Source: Pholiota molesta (lineage: Eukaryota; Basidiomycota; Agaricomycetes; Agaricales; Strophariaceae). From it: a DNA stretch of 27,792 nt. The translations under genes were made by a program, and so were the position numbers. The stretch is from positions 1-27,792 of the forward strand of contig JACGCK010000410.1 of the NCBI GenBank assembly GCA_014925825.1, given 5' to 3'. The stretch's first letter is position 1. Every line of letters begins with the position of its first letter. This document shows positions 9,825 through 19,650 of this stretch, piece after piece. The notes under the pieces were generated by a model. That model had not been told where the DNA came from, did no database searches, and saw only the letters and a program-made list of their open reading frames with translations.

Positions 9825-12185
9825 TCAATGGATGGAAGCTTTCTCAAGCTCATCGAGAATAGTGTCAGGAATGACTCTATGGCCTCTGTATTTCCGCGAT
9901 GCCCATGCCGCTTGATGGCCATTTAGACCTTTGCTGTACGCATCCATGAATCGGACAGAACGTGTGACGAATCTGGAAAGGTAAGTGCCAAAAAAGGTGA
10001 GTTGATCAGATCTTATCGGAAGTGTGTGAGCTTACCGTCGTATTGTGATCAATGGAATTTCATCCAAGCATTTGATGATGTTCTTCTCAAGGTCTTCTTC
10101 CTTCGATGATTCCGGAAGCAGCCGATAGTTTCTCTTTGCGTACCCCCAACATTGCTCGATCGGATTGAGCTCGCAGTGAAACTTGGGCAAAAAAATTACC
10201 TCAAATCCTTGTGCGCGTACCTCTGCTTCAAGAATGGACTCCCCAAATTTGAAATCGGGCTCGTTGAACAACGTGCGGCGGCAGCAGCATTGTGTGGACC
10301 CAGGTAAGCAGTCTGAAAACTTCTTTCCACACTGCGCCTTCATTCTTGACGCGTTCTGAAAGCCGCGCTCCTGCAAGATCAGCTCCATTCCTTTGAACCA
10401 GCCAGCCAGTCGGTGTCCAGCAGGGAAATAAAAGGATTGAGTTCGTCCGTCGGGGAGGACAGTATCTGCCATTGGTATTTTCTTCTTTTTCACCTTGCCG
10501 TTCTCGAGGTATTGCAAATGACCATCTGCAGAGAGATCATTCACATCAACCCCAAATGTCTCGGAAGGAGCCTTTGGCATACGCAACGCTGATTGCGCGT
10601 CGTCTGCCCTCTTGGTGTGTGTTTTCGCGTTATCGAAGACGAATACGTGGTCTTCATTTGGATACCACTTCTTGCAGAGTTCCATTGCGACCGCAGTTTG
10701 TTTCCGAATATTGTTGTTGTCGAAGTAACCCTCGCGCATTTTCCCCGCCTTGAAGAGCACTCGGGCACTTTCTTTTCCATCCGGTGAGCATAAGAATCCG
10801 TACTCCGCGGATACAAACTCAGCTGCCATTTCAGAAGCTCCTTCTCCTTTTTTATAGGGCTTTGCGCGTTCGGATTGATGGACCCATCGCTTTCGTCGCC
10901 GATCATGAGCATAAAATGTGGATTCATCGTGATACCACACGACAACACGACGGATTTCGATCGGCGGCATAACTGGTGGGCCATCTTTGGAGCTGTAAGT
11001 TGTTTGTCGAGCACGTAAACGTGCCATGGCTGGTAAAAACACATTTTGGCGGTAGTCGACAACGTCTTCACGTTCATGTCCATCGACGTACTGTCCCTTG
11101 GGATCATATGTCCAACGGTAATGCATTTTGTGTAACCACTTTTGTGCTGTTGTGATTGATATGGTCTTTGTTCTTTGCAGGCGTTCGAGCATTTCTGGAT
11201 TATCGAGAAAGCGCACAATGGCTTCGGCCGTGACTTCGCTTGGTTTGAGTGACTGCAGGTGAGCATGAATCTCCTGCGCAAAGTCAGGATCATCGATAAG
11301 AGACTGCCCTGATGTTTGCCATTTACAGGTTGGCACCTCTTCGCGATCTGAGATAAACTCGTGAAGCCATCGCCGGAGCATCCGAGACTTCTTCTCGCCT
11401 GGTTTCTGTGAGCCCGTTTTCGCATATCCAAGAATGCGAGCTGCATTAACTGCTGCTTTTCTCCATAGGCCTGTTTCGTTGGGGGTGCTTTTCTCCACCA
11501 TGAGAATGTATTCCCTACAAAGGACTTGCATATCCTTGAGTCGCTCGACTGTTTTTTTGTCAAGGCCGGGGTCCTCATATGATTGGCTTTTATCATTTCG
11601 TGGCGGCTTTAGAATCTCGGTAAGGTCCTTTAAAGCTTCTGTAACCTCATCCAAAGTGGGCACAAATAGATATTTGCCACGCTTCTCTGTGGATTCCGGA
11701 ACAGCAGCTTCTTCTTCATCGCTGACATCAATTGGTCGAGAATCTACGTGTAGGGGCCGCAAATTAGGATATGTTCAATAAATTATACATGGCTGTCCAA
11801 TATCTGACCTTCTGCATCATTTACAGACTCTTCTTGGTAGCTCATATCGATCACATCTCCAGTGTTATCGAAAAAAATGAGAGGTATGTTTGAAAATTCT
11901 AACGAGGATGTGTTCTCAGCAAATTCTGTTGCTGGAACGGTTTTAGGTGTGTGTGGCTCGTTTAAGACATTCTCAGATGGCTAAAGAAGCTTTTAGGTAT
12001 GTTACTTGACGTAACTGAAGCAAAGGAACACGTACAGATTCCACAGACGGCGAAATTCTCTGATTTTCTTTATTTGATTCATTTCCCTTTTGGACCTTTT
12101 CTTTTGCTGTTTTTCTCTTCTTTGGCTTGGGTGTTATGTAGCCACAAAGGTTGGAAATAGGATTAAACTTTCGTTTTGGAGGCAT
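9825..12185 (-). CDS. IS630/Tc1/mariner-like DDE transposase (725 aa), intact
   Basis: Cuts and rejoins the element ends in the nucleus. Four exons: 12185-12036, 11980-11809, 11743-10036, 9972-9825; introns 55, 65 and 63 nt; 726 codons, no stop or frameshift. Residues 20-34 (PKPKKRKTAKEKVQK) look like a nuclear localisation signal. Catalytic core: D380 in VVVWYHDESTFYAHD, D478 in HVFVFDNAKTH, E637 in CELNPIEQCWGYAKR; the NPIE..W box and DNA..H are hallmarks of this superfamily (DDE_3-like). Second spacing is 158 residues, far beyond DD34E, and the insert carries a cysteine cluster (QCGKKFSDC, then QCCCRR at about 592-597). The last exon completes a conserved tail with LNGHQAAWASRKYRGHR. Such proteins are frequent in Agaricomycete genomes as far as I know. 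Start chosen at the first ATG of the NLS exon; an upstream exon cannot be excluded. Confidence 0.9.
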
Positions 12186-12321
12186 GACTTGTGCAGGAGT
12201 GAGGGGATTGATATTTGTGAGTAGACGTGGTACATTAGCGCGACGCGACGCGTTTTCTCAATTAGGCACATTTGTGACATTAATTGCAATGGGGCACTTT
12301 CGTGCAGACATTTACACAAAA

Positions 12322-12376
12322 TCTGTTCTCGCCAAATTTTAGCTATCTACTTTTTGCTACTTTTGGCGAAGACAGA
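12322..12376. repeat. Subterminal inverted repeat inside the transposon right end
   Basis: TCTGTTCTCGCCAAA (12322-12336) and TTTGGCGAAGACAGA (12362-12376) are inverted copies, 13 of 15 bases matching, separated by 25 bases. A related palindrome GCCAAATTGGC lies at 12431-12441. Subterminal repeats of this kind can be transposase-binding sites or part of the transposase promoter; the role here is inferred. Confidence 0.5.
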
Positions 12377-12461
12377 ATTTGATTTGACCAAGATTTAGTG
12401 ATGCCCCATTCGAAATACATGTTTTCCCCCGCCAAATTGGCCCAGTTCTGTCACACTTGAT

Positions 12462-12496
12462 CATGTGATCTCGACCACATCGTATGAACTCTACCT
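12462..12496 (-). repeat. Right terminal inverted repeat of the transposon (35 bp)
   Basis: Reads CATGTGATCTCGACC at its inner side and ends TGAACTCTACCT, then TA. It is the exact reverse complement of 9567-9601. It ends 109 bp before the RIB1 start codon. Confidence 0.93.
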
Positions 12497-12554
12497 TAAC
12501 TGATTACTGAAATAAATGTAAGCCTTATTTCTACTCCGTTCCACACCTTCTCCA

Positions 12555-12559
12555 TATAA
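12555..12559 (+). promoter_or_regulatory. TATA-like element of RIB1
   Basis: CATATAAG, with TATAA at these bases, is 46 bp upstream of the RIB1 ATG and just outside the transposon right end. The likely core promoter is therefore intact while everything farther upstream is transposon DNA. Confidence 0.4.
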
Positions 12560-12605
12560 GCTCTACCGTCGTCTCCCACATCACCCATCCCCACCACCCC
12601 TAGAC

Positions 12606-14168
12606 ATGACGATCTCGCACCACCCCCAGGACGACGCCCAGGACGACGCCTTGCTCGAGGTCCTCACCGGTCCAGACCCTCAAGCCGCAAAGTCCACCTT
12701 TGCTCGTCGGGACGCTGCGCTCGACCCACTTCTCATCGCCGCAGCTGCCGCATCCGGTCCCCATGTCACGCGAAACCATTACCACCACGATTTCTTTCCT
12801 GGCGTTATGTTGCCTCAGGCGGAGGGAGCTTGGGATTGGACAAAGTTCACTGGAGAGGATGCTTCTGCCAAGGCCAGTCGCAAACGCCTCGCCTATGTGA
12901 GCCGCCAAGCCCCTCGCAGACAGCGCCTGAGTACATCAGAGGAGGGAAAAGAGAACGATTATCCTCGTGAGACCGATCCTCTAAGGACGGCAGAGAATCT
13001 CCCACACGCTCCAAAAAAGCGTAGACCTTCCCTTGTGTCTTCGCCCATTGCTTCTCATTCTGACACCACCAAGGCACGCACCAAAGCGCAACCTGTTTCC
13101 GAATTAGCCCCACCACTATCACACCAATCTCTTCCTCCAGTCGAAGTCAAATGTATGGCACGCACTCGTATACCCACACCACACGGGCCCGCCTTTCTCC
13201 ACCTATACCACAACAATCGCGATACTAAGGAGCATCTCGCTATTGTTATCGATACTGCCCAGCTCGACGAATTACCAGAAAGCACTTCCGTTGCACCCCC
13301 CATTCGTTCGCGCTCCCTCGACGCAGTTTGGAGTGAAACAGAAACTGCAATGGACCGGATAATCCGGGGCGCTTATGTCGGCCGATTATCTCCCAATTCT
13401 CAGCATCCTTCCAAATCGCCATCTCAAGTTACCAATTCGAGCGCACTGAAAGGTCACGTTCCTTCTCCCCTCATTCGTATCCACTCAGAATGCTTTACTG
13501 GAGAGACCATCGGTAGTATGCGCTGCGACTGTGGCGAACAATTGGATGAAGCTATCCGACAAATCTCCTTGCCCATCGCACTTCCACCCACAGACGCAGC
13601 GCCTAATGGTACAACAATACCCGGACGCGGGGCCGTCATTTATCTCCGACAAGAAGGCCGGGGTATTGGTCTATTATCGAAAATACGCGCCTATAATCTC
13701 CAGGACTTGGGCCATGACACCGTTACGGCCAACCTGATGCTCGGTCATGGAGCAGATGAGAGGGGTTATGAAATCGCGGGCGCCATTCTTCGCGACCTGG
13801 GACTCGGACCCGATTCATTACACCCCGTTTCGGAGGGCGTTAGGGTTCTGACGAATAATCCGGACAAAGTGGCAGCGCTAGAATCGGAGGGCATCCACGT
13901 AGTGGAACGCGTACCCATGATCCCTCGGAGCTGGCAGCGTCGACAAGCGGAGGCTGACGCGAAGCAAGGGGAACATCCTACCCTCACCGACCCATCACAC
14001 CCACACATCCACGATCATAAAGCAGGAGAAAATGATAAAGTCGCAGGTGCGACACTTATCGGGGGTAGTGCGGTGTACGGAGATGATTTGGACAAGTATC
14101 TGCGGACAAAAGTACTGCGAATGGGGCACATGCTGCCGCTGTGGATAGAGGAACCCAAGATCTATTAA
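12606..14168 (+). CDS. RIB1: GTP cyclohydrolase II (520 aa)
   Basis: Catalyses the first committed step of riboflavin/FAD synthesis: GTP to 2,5-diamino-6-ribosylamino-4(3H)-pyrimidinone 5'-phosphate, formate and pyrophosphate; cytosolic. Single uninterrupted frame, unusual among its intron-rich neighbours. Catalytic domain covers about residues 180-450. Zinc ligands C296, C307 and C309 (C-x10-C-x-C in SECFTGETIGSMRCDCGEQ), RQEGRGIGL at 348-356, and the LGHGADERGYEIA box with D384 and R386 are all present, followed by VLTNNPDKVAALESEGI and ERVPM. The N-terminal 170 residues are low-complexity and not part of the bacterial RibA fold; a tail of about 75 residues follows. Codons 8-15 come from two exact 12-base tandem copies (12627-12650) giving QDDA twice. 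The TATA-like site lies at 12555; an inserted transposon ends 109 bp before the ATG. Confidence 0.95.
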   Translation: MTISHHPQDDAQDDALLEVLTGPDPQAAKSTFARRDAALDPLLIAAAAASGPHVTRNHYHHDFFPGVMLPQAEGAWDWTKFTGEDASAKASRKRLAYVSRQAPRRQRLSTSEEGKENDYPRETDPLRTAENLPHAPKKRRPSLVSSPIASHSDTTKARTKAQPVSELAPPLSHQSLPPVEVKCMARTRIPTPHGPAFLHLYHNNRDTKEHLAIVIDTAQLDELPESTSVAPPIRSRSLDAVWSETETAMDRIIRGAYVGRLSPNSQHPSKSPSQVTNSSALKGHVPSPLIRIHSECFTGETIGSMRCDCGEQLDEAIRQISLPIALPPTDAAPNGTTIPGRGAVIYLRQEGRGIGLLSKIRAYNLQDLGHDTVTANLMLGHGADERGYEIAGAILRDLGLGPDSLHPVSEGVRVLTNNPDKVAALESEGIHVVERVPMIPRSWQRRQAEADAKQGEHPTLTDPSHPHIHDHKAGENDKVAGATLIGGSAVYGDDLDKYLRTKVLRMGHMLPLWIEEPKIY

Positions 14169-14764
14169 TCTAACGATTCATTTATTGGACGAATGTAATT
14201 TTGCTCTGTATTTATTCTTTTTTAAAAGGATGTCTAAAAATATCTCGCGTTCGCAGTTGTTTAGCTCAAGTGGCAGTGTTGATCTGGTGTTGATGCTGCT
14301 CAGAAATGAAACCCGCAAGAACCCGGTTTTTTCACTACCATTTACGCTTAGCGCCCAGCCTAGTACCTACTGGTCTTGACGTCCAACATCGCTTTCTCTT
14401 TGAAAAGCGCTGTCTCTCTATTGCTAATGCTCCGCAAAGATTCTCAATGGCAGAAGGGCTTAATACACCGTTCAATTGATTTTTATCTTGCTTCTGACGA
14501 CTCGCTCAGGCGAAACGAACCATGCAAACGGGAACTCATGCTCATTTATGCATGTGGCCCTAACACACTTTCTCTTGGCATCTTGATCAACTTGCCAAGC
14601 CTGTTTTCTTGTCCTCTTCGGAGGCTCTGCGGGGTACATGAATTGTGTCAGACTAGCAGTCAGGCAGGCCCACCTGTTTCTCGTTGCTCCTCCCTGTCTC
14701 CTACCGCCACCTCTTCTCTCTTCCCCTCCTCCATCCCTTCCTTTCGTTTCTCTGCTTTGGTGTA
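14169..14764. promoter_or_regulatory. RIB1 3' region and pyrimidine-rich promoter of the GH17 gene
   Basis: About 600 bases with no gene seen. The last 90 or so (14676-14760) are a strong C/T tract (runs such as CTCTTCCCCTCCTCC) ending directly at the GH17 start codon. CT-rich blocks immediately before the ATG are a known feature of well-expressed fungal genes. The open frames across it (e.g. 14376-14765) are by-products of the tract. Confidence 0.5.
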
Positions 14765-16634
14765 ATGTCTGACGTCAACTATCAGTCCTTGGGCATGGGA
14801 AATGCTCTGGAAAAGCAGGCCAAGAGGAGCAAGCGGTCCAAATATATTGTATGCACTTTTCTTGAGCTAGTGCCTATTTCTTTCTTGAGCGCAACTTGCT
14901 GCTAGGTAATTGGATCCTTAGCCGCTATCATTATCCTCGCAGCTGTTGGCGCGGTAGTCGGCGTTCTCGTCTCTAAGAGCCACAAGTCTTCAAACGCTTC
15001 GTCCAGTGGCAGCTCCAGCTCAAGCAACAGCGGTAATACCACTTCCGGAGGAAGTGGCTCCAACTCGAATAGTACATCTTCCAACGACCCGAGTGTCTTT
15101 CAACAAGATAGCAGGTTGCACAAGGCATTCTACGGCCTGGCTTATACTCCACAAGGATCTTTGCCGGATTATGGCTGCGGCAGCAAGTTGGGTGGGTCCA
15201 TCGTAGATGCCTTTATTTTTGTATTATTCTAACGAGCCACCGTAGAGGATGTTATTAAGGATGTGCAGGTATTTTTCTCATCTTCCATATTCCTATTGTA
15301 ATATCTTACGATCCCTTTTCTAGCTCATGTCTCAACTTACTACCCGTGTTCGTCTTTATGGTGCTGATTGTAATCAATCTGCTCTTGTCGTAAGCGCCTT
15401 TCGTCTTCTGAATTCTTTTTATTTCTTAAGACCCTCTTTGTTCCTTGCCGACAGCTTGAAGCCATCAAGCAAACCAAGGTCGACATGCAAGTTTTCCTCG
15501 GTAATTTCGTCGTTGATGGAGATGACACTGCGTACACACGCCAGCGCGACGTCCTTAAGTCTGCCATTCAGACCTATGGAACCGACCATATCGCAGGTAT
15601 GACGGTTGGAAATGAGTTCATGCTCAAGTGAGCCATTCTCTGCCCCTGCATCGGTCATCTGGTGTGTACCGGACTTAAGTAGGGCTGACCTAATCTTTCA
15701 GTTATGTAGTTGAGCATAACAGCCAAGATCCTAATAGTGCCATTGGGGACCAAGGTCGGTACTCTGACTCATTCAACAATGCTTTATGTCTTTAATAATT
15801 TGTTTGTACAGGTGCAACGATTCTCATCAATGATATCGCGGACACTCGGGCAATGCTGGCGTCCCTGAATTTGGCCAAGACCATCCCTGTCGGAAATTCC
15901 GATGCTGGTAGCTATTTCAACACGAAAGTGTTGGAGGCCGTCGATTATGGAGTGAGTTTCATTATTCCGTAGTTAGCTCGCCCCATAGTAATCCATTCTG
16001 CCTGAATAGTTGTCCAATGTCCATGCTTGGTTCGCCAATACTACTGCCCAAGCAGCTGCTGGGTGGGTTACCCAATTCTTCCAGGAAACCAATGTGCAAC
16101 CAGCTGCTTTATTGTCCAACAAGGTTTGTGACCATCCAGAGGATTACATATGATTTCTGACTTGTTCCGCTTCATTTAGCCCAAAATGTATATTGCTGAG
16201 ACTGGATGGCCGACAGTGAGTCTATGATATTTCGTCTCAGCAAGAGTTGGATTTGATGTGGCTTAAATTATTATAGGCGTCCAAAGATGCCGGAAATGCC
16301 AACAACGGCGCTTCAGACGCATCTGTTCCTAACCTCCAAATTTTCCTTGATACATTCGTCTGTCAAGCCAATACTGCTGGAATTCCTTATTTCTTTTTTG
16401 AGGTTCGTTAATGAATTCTTCGTGATAACCTGAATATGCATTTATGCCACATGTCTTCTTAGTACTTTGATGAAGAGTGGAAAGACCAAAAGTACGGGGG
16501 TGTTGAGGGACACTGGGGTATCTTTGACCAGGAGTATGTCCTCTCACTAGCTAATAACCTAAATCATTTCTAACATTTTTCATAGCCGAAACCTCAAGGC
16601 AGGACTGACTATTCCTACCTGTATATCTCCATGA
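14765..16634 (+). CDS. GH17 beta-1,3-glucanase/glucosidase with N-terminal membrane anchor (406 aa)
   Basis: Hydrolyses or remodels cell-wall beta-1,3-glucan at the cell surface. Twelve exons: 14765-14848, 14906-15191, 15246-15268, 15324-15389, 15455-15627, 15702-15754, 15812-15951, 16010-16123, 16180-16215, 16277-16402, 16463-16533, 16586-16634; 407 codons, no lesion. Layout: basic cytosolic tail (KQAKRSKRSKYI), one TM helix at about 29-50, a Ser/Gly/Asn linker (about 54-90), then the TIM-barrel from KAFYGLAYTPQGSLPDYGC. The presumed proton donor is E207 in TVGNEFML and the nucleophile E320 in YIAETGWPT, both in standard GH17 context; FFFEYFDEEWK and GHWGIFDQ follow. There is no cleavable signal, so a type II membrane protein is expected, as in other fungal GH17 enzymes. 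The protein may act on nascent wall glucan during growth or fruiting. Confidence 0.94.
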
Positions 16635-17203
16635 ACGTGAAGATTCCGTCTTCATGCCTTTGTACTAAGCGCCCCCATTTCCTTGGCCACATCATCATGA
16701 ACTTTATGAAACCGCTCATATAATGTTTGCAGTACAGACTTTTTTCTTCTCACTGGACATGTTAAACTACCATATTCTAGCTTAGAGCCACATTCGTTTT
16801 ATCTTAGTGGCTCTAGATTTTCCTTTACTCTTTGTGCAAATACACTGCCGCCGCTCCTTACCCTCGTCGTCTTGTCGTCGTCGTACAAATACTTACTCGT
16901 AGTTTATATGTACCACAGTCACACTGCGTTATATATCAACTTTATGGACTTTAACAAGTTAGTCTCCTTGATTTGCAGCCGTTCGATCGAGCGCAATCCG
17001 AGGAACGTTGGCGTTGAAAGTTTGAACTTCGACTCGCCGGCAAACGAAGGCAAGAATGAACGCTTACGTAACCACACTCCCCTAAGATCATGATGCAGCC
17101 GCAGCGCCGAGCGGCTTTGTGTGCCCACTGCACCCTTGAGCTAGAGCGGTCTCCACTAGTCATCGACATACTCTTGTCACACCAGGCTCAATTACCATCG
17201 AGT
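16635..17203. other. GH17 3' region and VPS17 promoter/5' UTR
   Basis: About 570 bases without a gene called. It contains a 9-bp stem hairpin (16783-16815) and, from 17090, an upstream in-frame ATG of the VPS17 frame discussed under that gene. Nothing else recognised. Confidence 0.45.
16783..16815. repeat. Perfect 9-bp hairpin in the GH17 3' region
   Basis: TAGAGCCAC (16783-16791) and GTGGCTCTA (16807-16815) are exact reverse complements around a 15-base AT-rich loop, about 150 bp past the GH17 stop codon, followed by a T-rich stretch. It could fold in the mRNA 3' end. No known element is matched. Confidence 0.5.
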
Positions 17204-19553
17204 ATGTTCGACCCACTCCACTCTACAGCTTCTGTATTTGGAGGCACAGACGATGCCAACACCCCTCCATGGCCTACAACACCCCATTCTGTTGGCTCAC
17301 CCGTCCCAAATTTGCGCCGCGCATCGCCCGCACCTCCGACACCGGACAAAGGTCCTTCTCCTGGCCTCTATGGTAGAGAGCCACAGATATATGGGGAGCC
17401 CCAAGCAGGCCTCATTTCTCCTAGAGAGACTGTCGGTTCAAATGGCGCCAAATATGAGAAGCCGGAGCCATATCTTCGAGTACGAATCAATGGGATTGAC
17501 AGGAACAGACGGGATATTCTGATCAAGCTCGACGCACAGGTCTGTTTTGTCCATTGTTTTGGCTTTTGGAGGTAATATGATTGGTTTACTCAAGTTCTTT
17601 CGTTTATTTTAGACAAACCTTTCCAACTTCAACGGTACGACATATCGAAATGTGTCGCGTTCATACTTGGAGTTCCAGCAATTCTACGAGGCCATTGTAT
17701 CCAATAACCCGCAGACGATTGTACCCGCCTTGCCTCTTGCACAGACTTCGGCTCCAACAGATGAAGAAGACGACAGACTGGTAAAGATCATGTTGCAGCG
17801 ATGGATCACACGTGTATGCGAGGATCCAATCCTGCTCCACGATGAAGATCTACGCTCCTTCATTGAGAGCGATTTTGGCTACACACCAACACCCAGGCCA
17901 AGAAAAAAGACTTCATCAGGGTTTGGCATCATTCGCCGTGGCGTTCCAGACGAGGACGAAGAGCTCCAACGTGCCAGATTTGAGTTAACAAAACTGGAAG
18001 GTCAATTTTTCGAAACGGCGAAAGCTGTGGATAAATTGGCTGTCACTCGCAAAGGTCAGTGGCCTTGTTGTTCATGTATGACTCAAAACAATAACCTTAA
18101 AACAGCTCTTGTATCGGCACATTCGGAGATGGGAAACAAGCTCGTAAATGTTGCCACTACCGAAGCTCACCCGCCACTTGGAAATGCTTTGAGGAAACTT
18201 GGACGAACTTGGCATAGTGTCGCTGACATTGATCATGCACAGGCGATAAGTGAATGTGTCATTCTTGGAGACTCCCTTGGTTATCAAGGAATGAATGCAC
18301 GTTCGGCCAAGGAAACTTTACAAATGCGGACAGGTGTATTAGAAGAATACCAAAGCGCAGTGAAGACCACAATTTCGAAGCGTCGCCAGATTGAGCGTCT
18401 AAAGGCAAGTTCAAATATACGACCGGATCGGGTTGATGAAGCACTGGAAGAGATCGAAGAGGCTAGTTTTATATGGTTGATTGATCTTCAATTCCGTCTA
18501 ACTCAAAAATATTTTGTTTTCACTAGGCAAATCGCTATGAACAAATACTTGCTAAACGTGCCGAGGGTATCTCCCAGAATCTGCATCGCGCTTTGCAAAC
18601 GCATAATCAATATGCCAACGACGATATTACCACCGCGCTAATCGAACATGCTCGTTCCACTATCCTTTACGAACGGCAGCTGTTGCGCGAGCTGGAAGCT
18701 CTTCGAGTCGACGTCAGCAATGCGGCAAAGAAAGTCGTTCCACCTGTCAATGGTGTGCCCAAACCTTCGATCGTGCCTCCTCTGGAGGATTATTCCGATC
18801 GCTCCCATCCTGATCCAGCGCCCTCAGCACCTTTGTCCAATGGCTTTCATAGACCTCCGCAAACCCAATCATCATTCCAACCTCCTCATACAGCTGGCAT
18901 ACCATCGCAGAACGGGTTCATCCCTCACAGACTGCCAGGGCAATGCATACAGCAATTCTCCCAACCAGAGCCCGCCGCCTTCTCCGTTCCCCCAAACTCC
19001 TATTGGAAGACAAGATCCTCTATCTGCTGCATCTGCCCGACCATTTACCCCCGTTCAAGCCCCGATATCTCCTGTCACTCCACAATTTGCAACCCAGTTC
19101 GCAAAGCAACCTTTGCGTTCTCAATCGCCTGGTGCAGGACCGTCCTCCCCAGGTTTCAGTCAACCCACGGTGCCCTCGAAGCCAGCTGCAGATGAACCTC
19201 CTCTTGGTGGCCGATTTGTCGACGGTACAAAATCAATGTTCGTGACTAAAACTACGTCAGGTCCACGGCCATCTCCTCTCTCTTTCTCATCCTCCGTATC
19301 CAATATCGTTGAAACTACTCCCAACGCCCCCAACGCCCCTTTTGATCCTTTGCGAAGTGATTCATACCCAGTTGCTTCTCCTCTAACTGATTCAAGCTCG
19401 CGCGGATTTCCACAGCAACCTTCTCGACCTCAAGAGACCGACCCTCTTGGTAACATTAGGCCTCATCAGATGTCTGCCTCGATGCGTGTACAACCTACAA
19501 GGCCAAGGCTCGATCCACGAGAAGCCGCAAGCAAGCTTGCGAATATGTTCTGA
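17204..19553 (+). CDS. VPS17: VPS17-like retromer sorting nexin (PX-BAR)
   Basis: Membrane-bending subunit of retromer (partner of Vps5) that recycles cargo from endosome to Golgi. Exons 17204-17539, 17613-18054, 18106-18461, 18527-19553. PX domain from about residue 86 (EPYLRVRINGIDRNRRD...TNLSNFNGTTYRNVSRSYLEF); BAR-like helices through IERLKASSNIRPDRVDEALEEIEE and NRYEQILAKRAEGIS; Pro/Ser-rich tail ending DPREAASKLANMF. Intron 3 (18462-18526) appears to be GC-AG. The frame changes between 18916 and 18971: either a 55-nt intron 18916-18970 (weak donor GTTCAT) giving 701 aa, or one extra base in GGG at 18938-18940 giving about 719 aa. Start set at the ATG giving MFDPLHSTASVFGG; an in-frame ATG at 17090 would add 38 unconvincing residues. 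Distinguished from Vps5 by the PX context; identity from motif memory. Confidence 0.85.
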
Positions 19554-19650
19554 ACGAACGATCTGCTTATGCTCTTGATTCCAGTCTTCACGTTGAATAT
19601 GGACATCCCTTTCTATCACAAATACATATTTCATCAACTCGAATTATTGG

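Larger units (their letters stand above)
9565..12498. mobile_element. Complete Tc1/mariner-superfamily DNA transposon with TA target duplication
   Basis: A 2,930-bp element (9567-12496) with perfect 35-bp terminal inverted repeats and one transposase gene. It is flanked by TA on both sides (9565-9566 and 12497-12498), the target duplication typical of IS630/Tc1/mariner elements. The repeats start AGGTAGAGTTCATACG at the left end; the right end is their exact reverse complement. Perfectly matching ends plus an undamaged transposase reading frame suggest recent arrival and possible autonomy. It lies in the interval between two divergently transcribed genes. Repeats, TA flanks and coding capacity are seen directly; superfamily follows from transposase motifs and TA; mobility is inferred. 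Confidence 0.9.

Noticed and set aside
10541..11596. 351-codon second frame on the same strand as the transposase
   Set aside because: It overlaps the catalytic frame fully, contains no motif, and the main frame has all DDE residues.
9565..12498. piggyBac (TTAA) or KDZ-type assignment for the transposon
   Set aside because: The flanks give TA, not TTAA, and the transposase has the DNA..H and NPIE..W boxes of the IS630/Tc1/mariner group.
14376..14765. 129-codon plus-strand open frame before the GH17 gene
   Set aside because: Made largely by the CT-rich promoter tract; the protein is Ser/Pro/Leu-rich without family features and runs into the real start codon.
17090..17203. 38-residue N-terminal extension of VPS17 from the ATG at 17090
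   Set aside because: The added residues are Cys/Arg/His-rich and do not look like the family start; the ATG at 17204 gives a plausible N-terminus. Not fully excluded.
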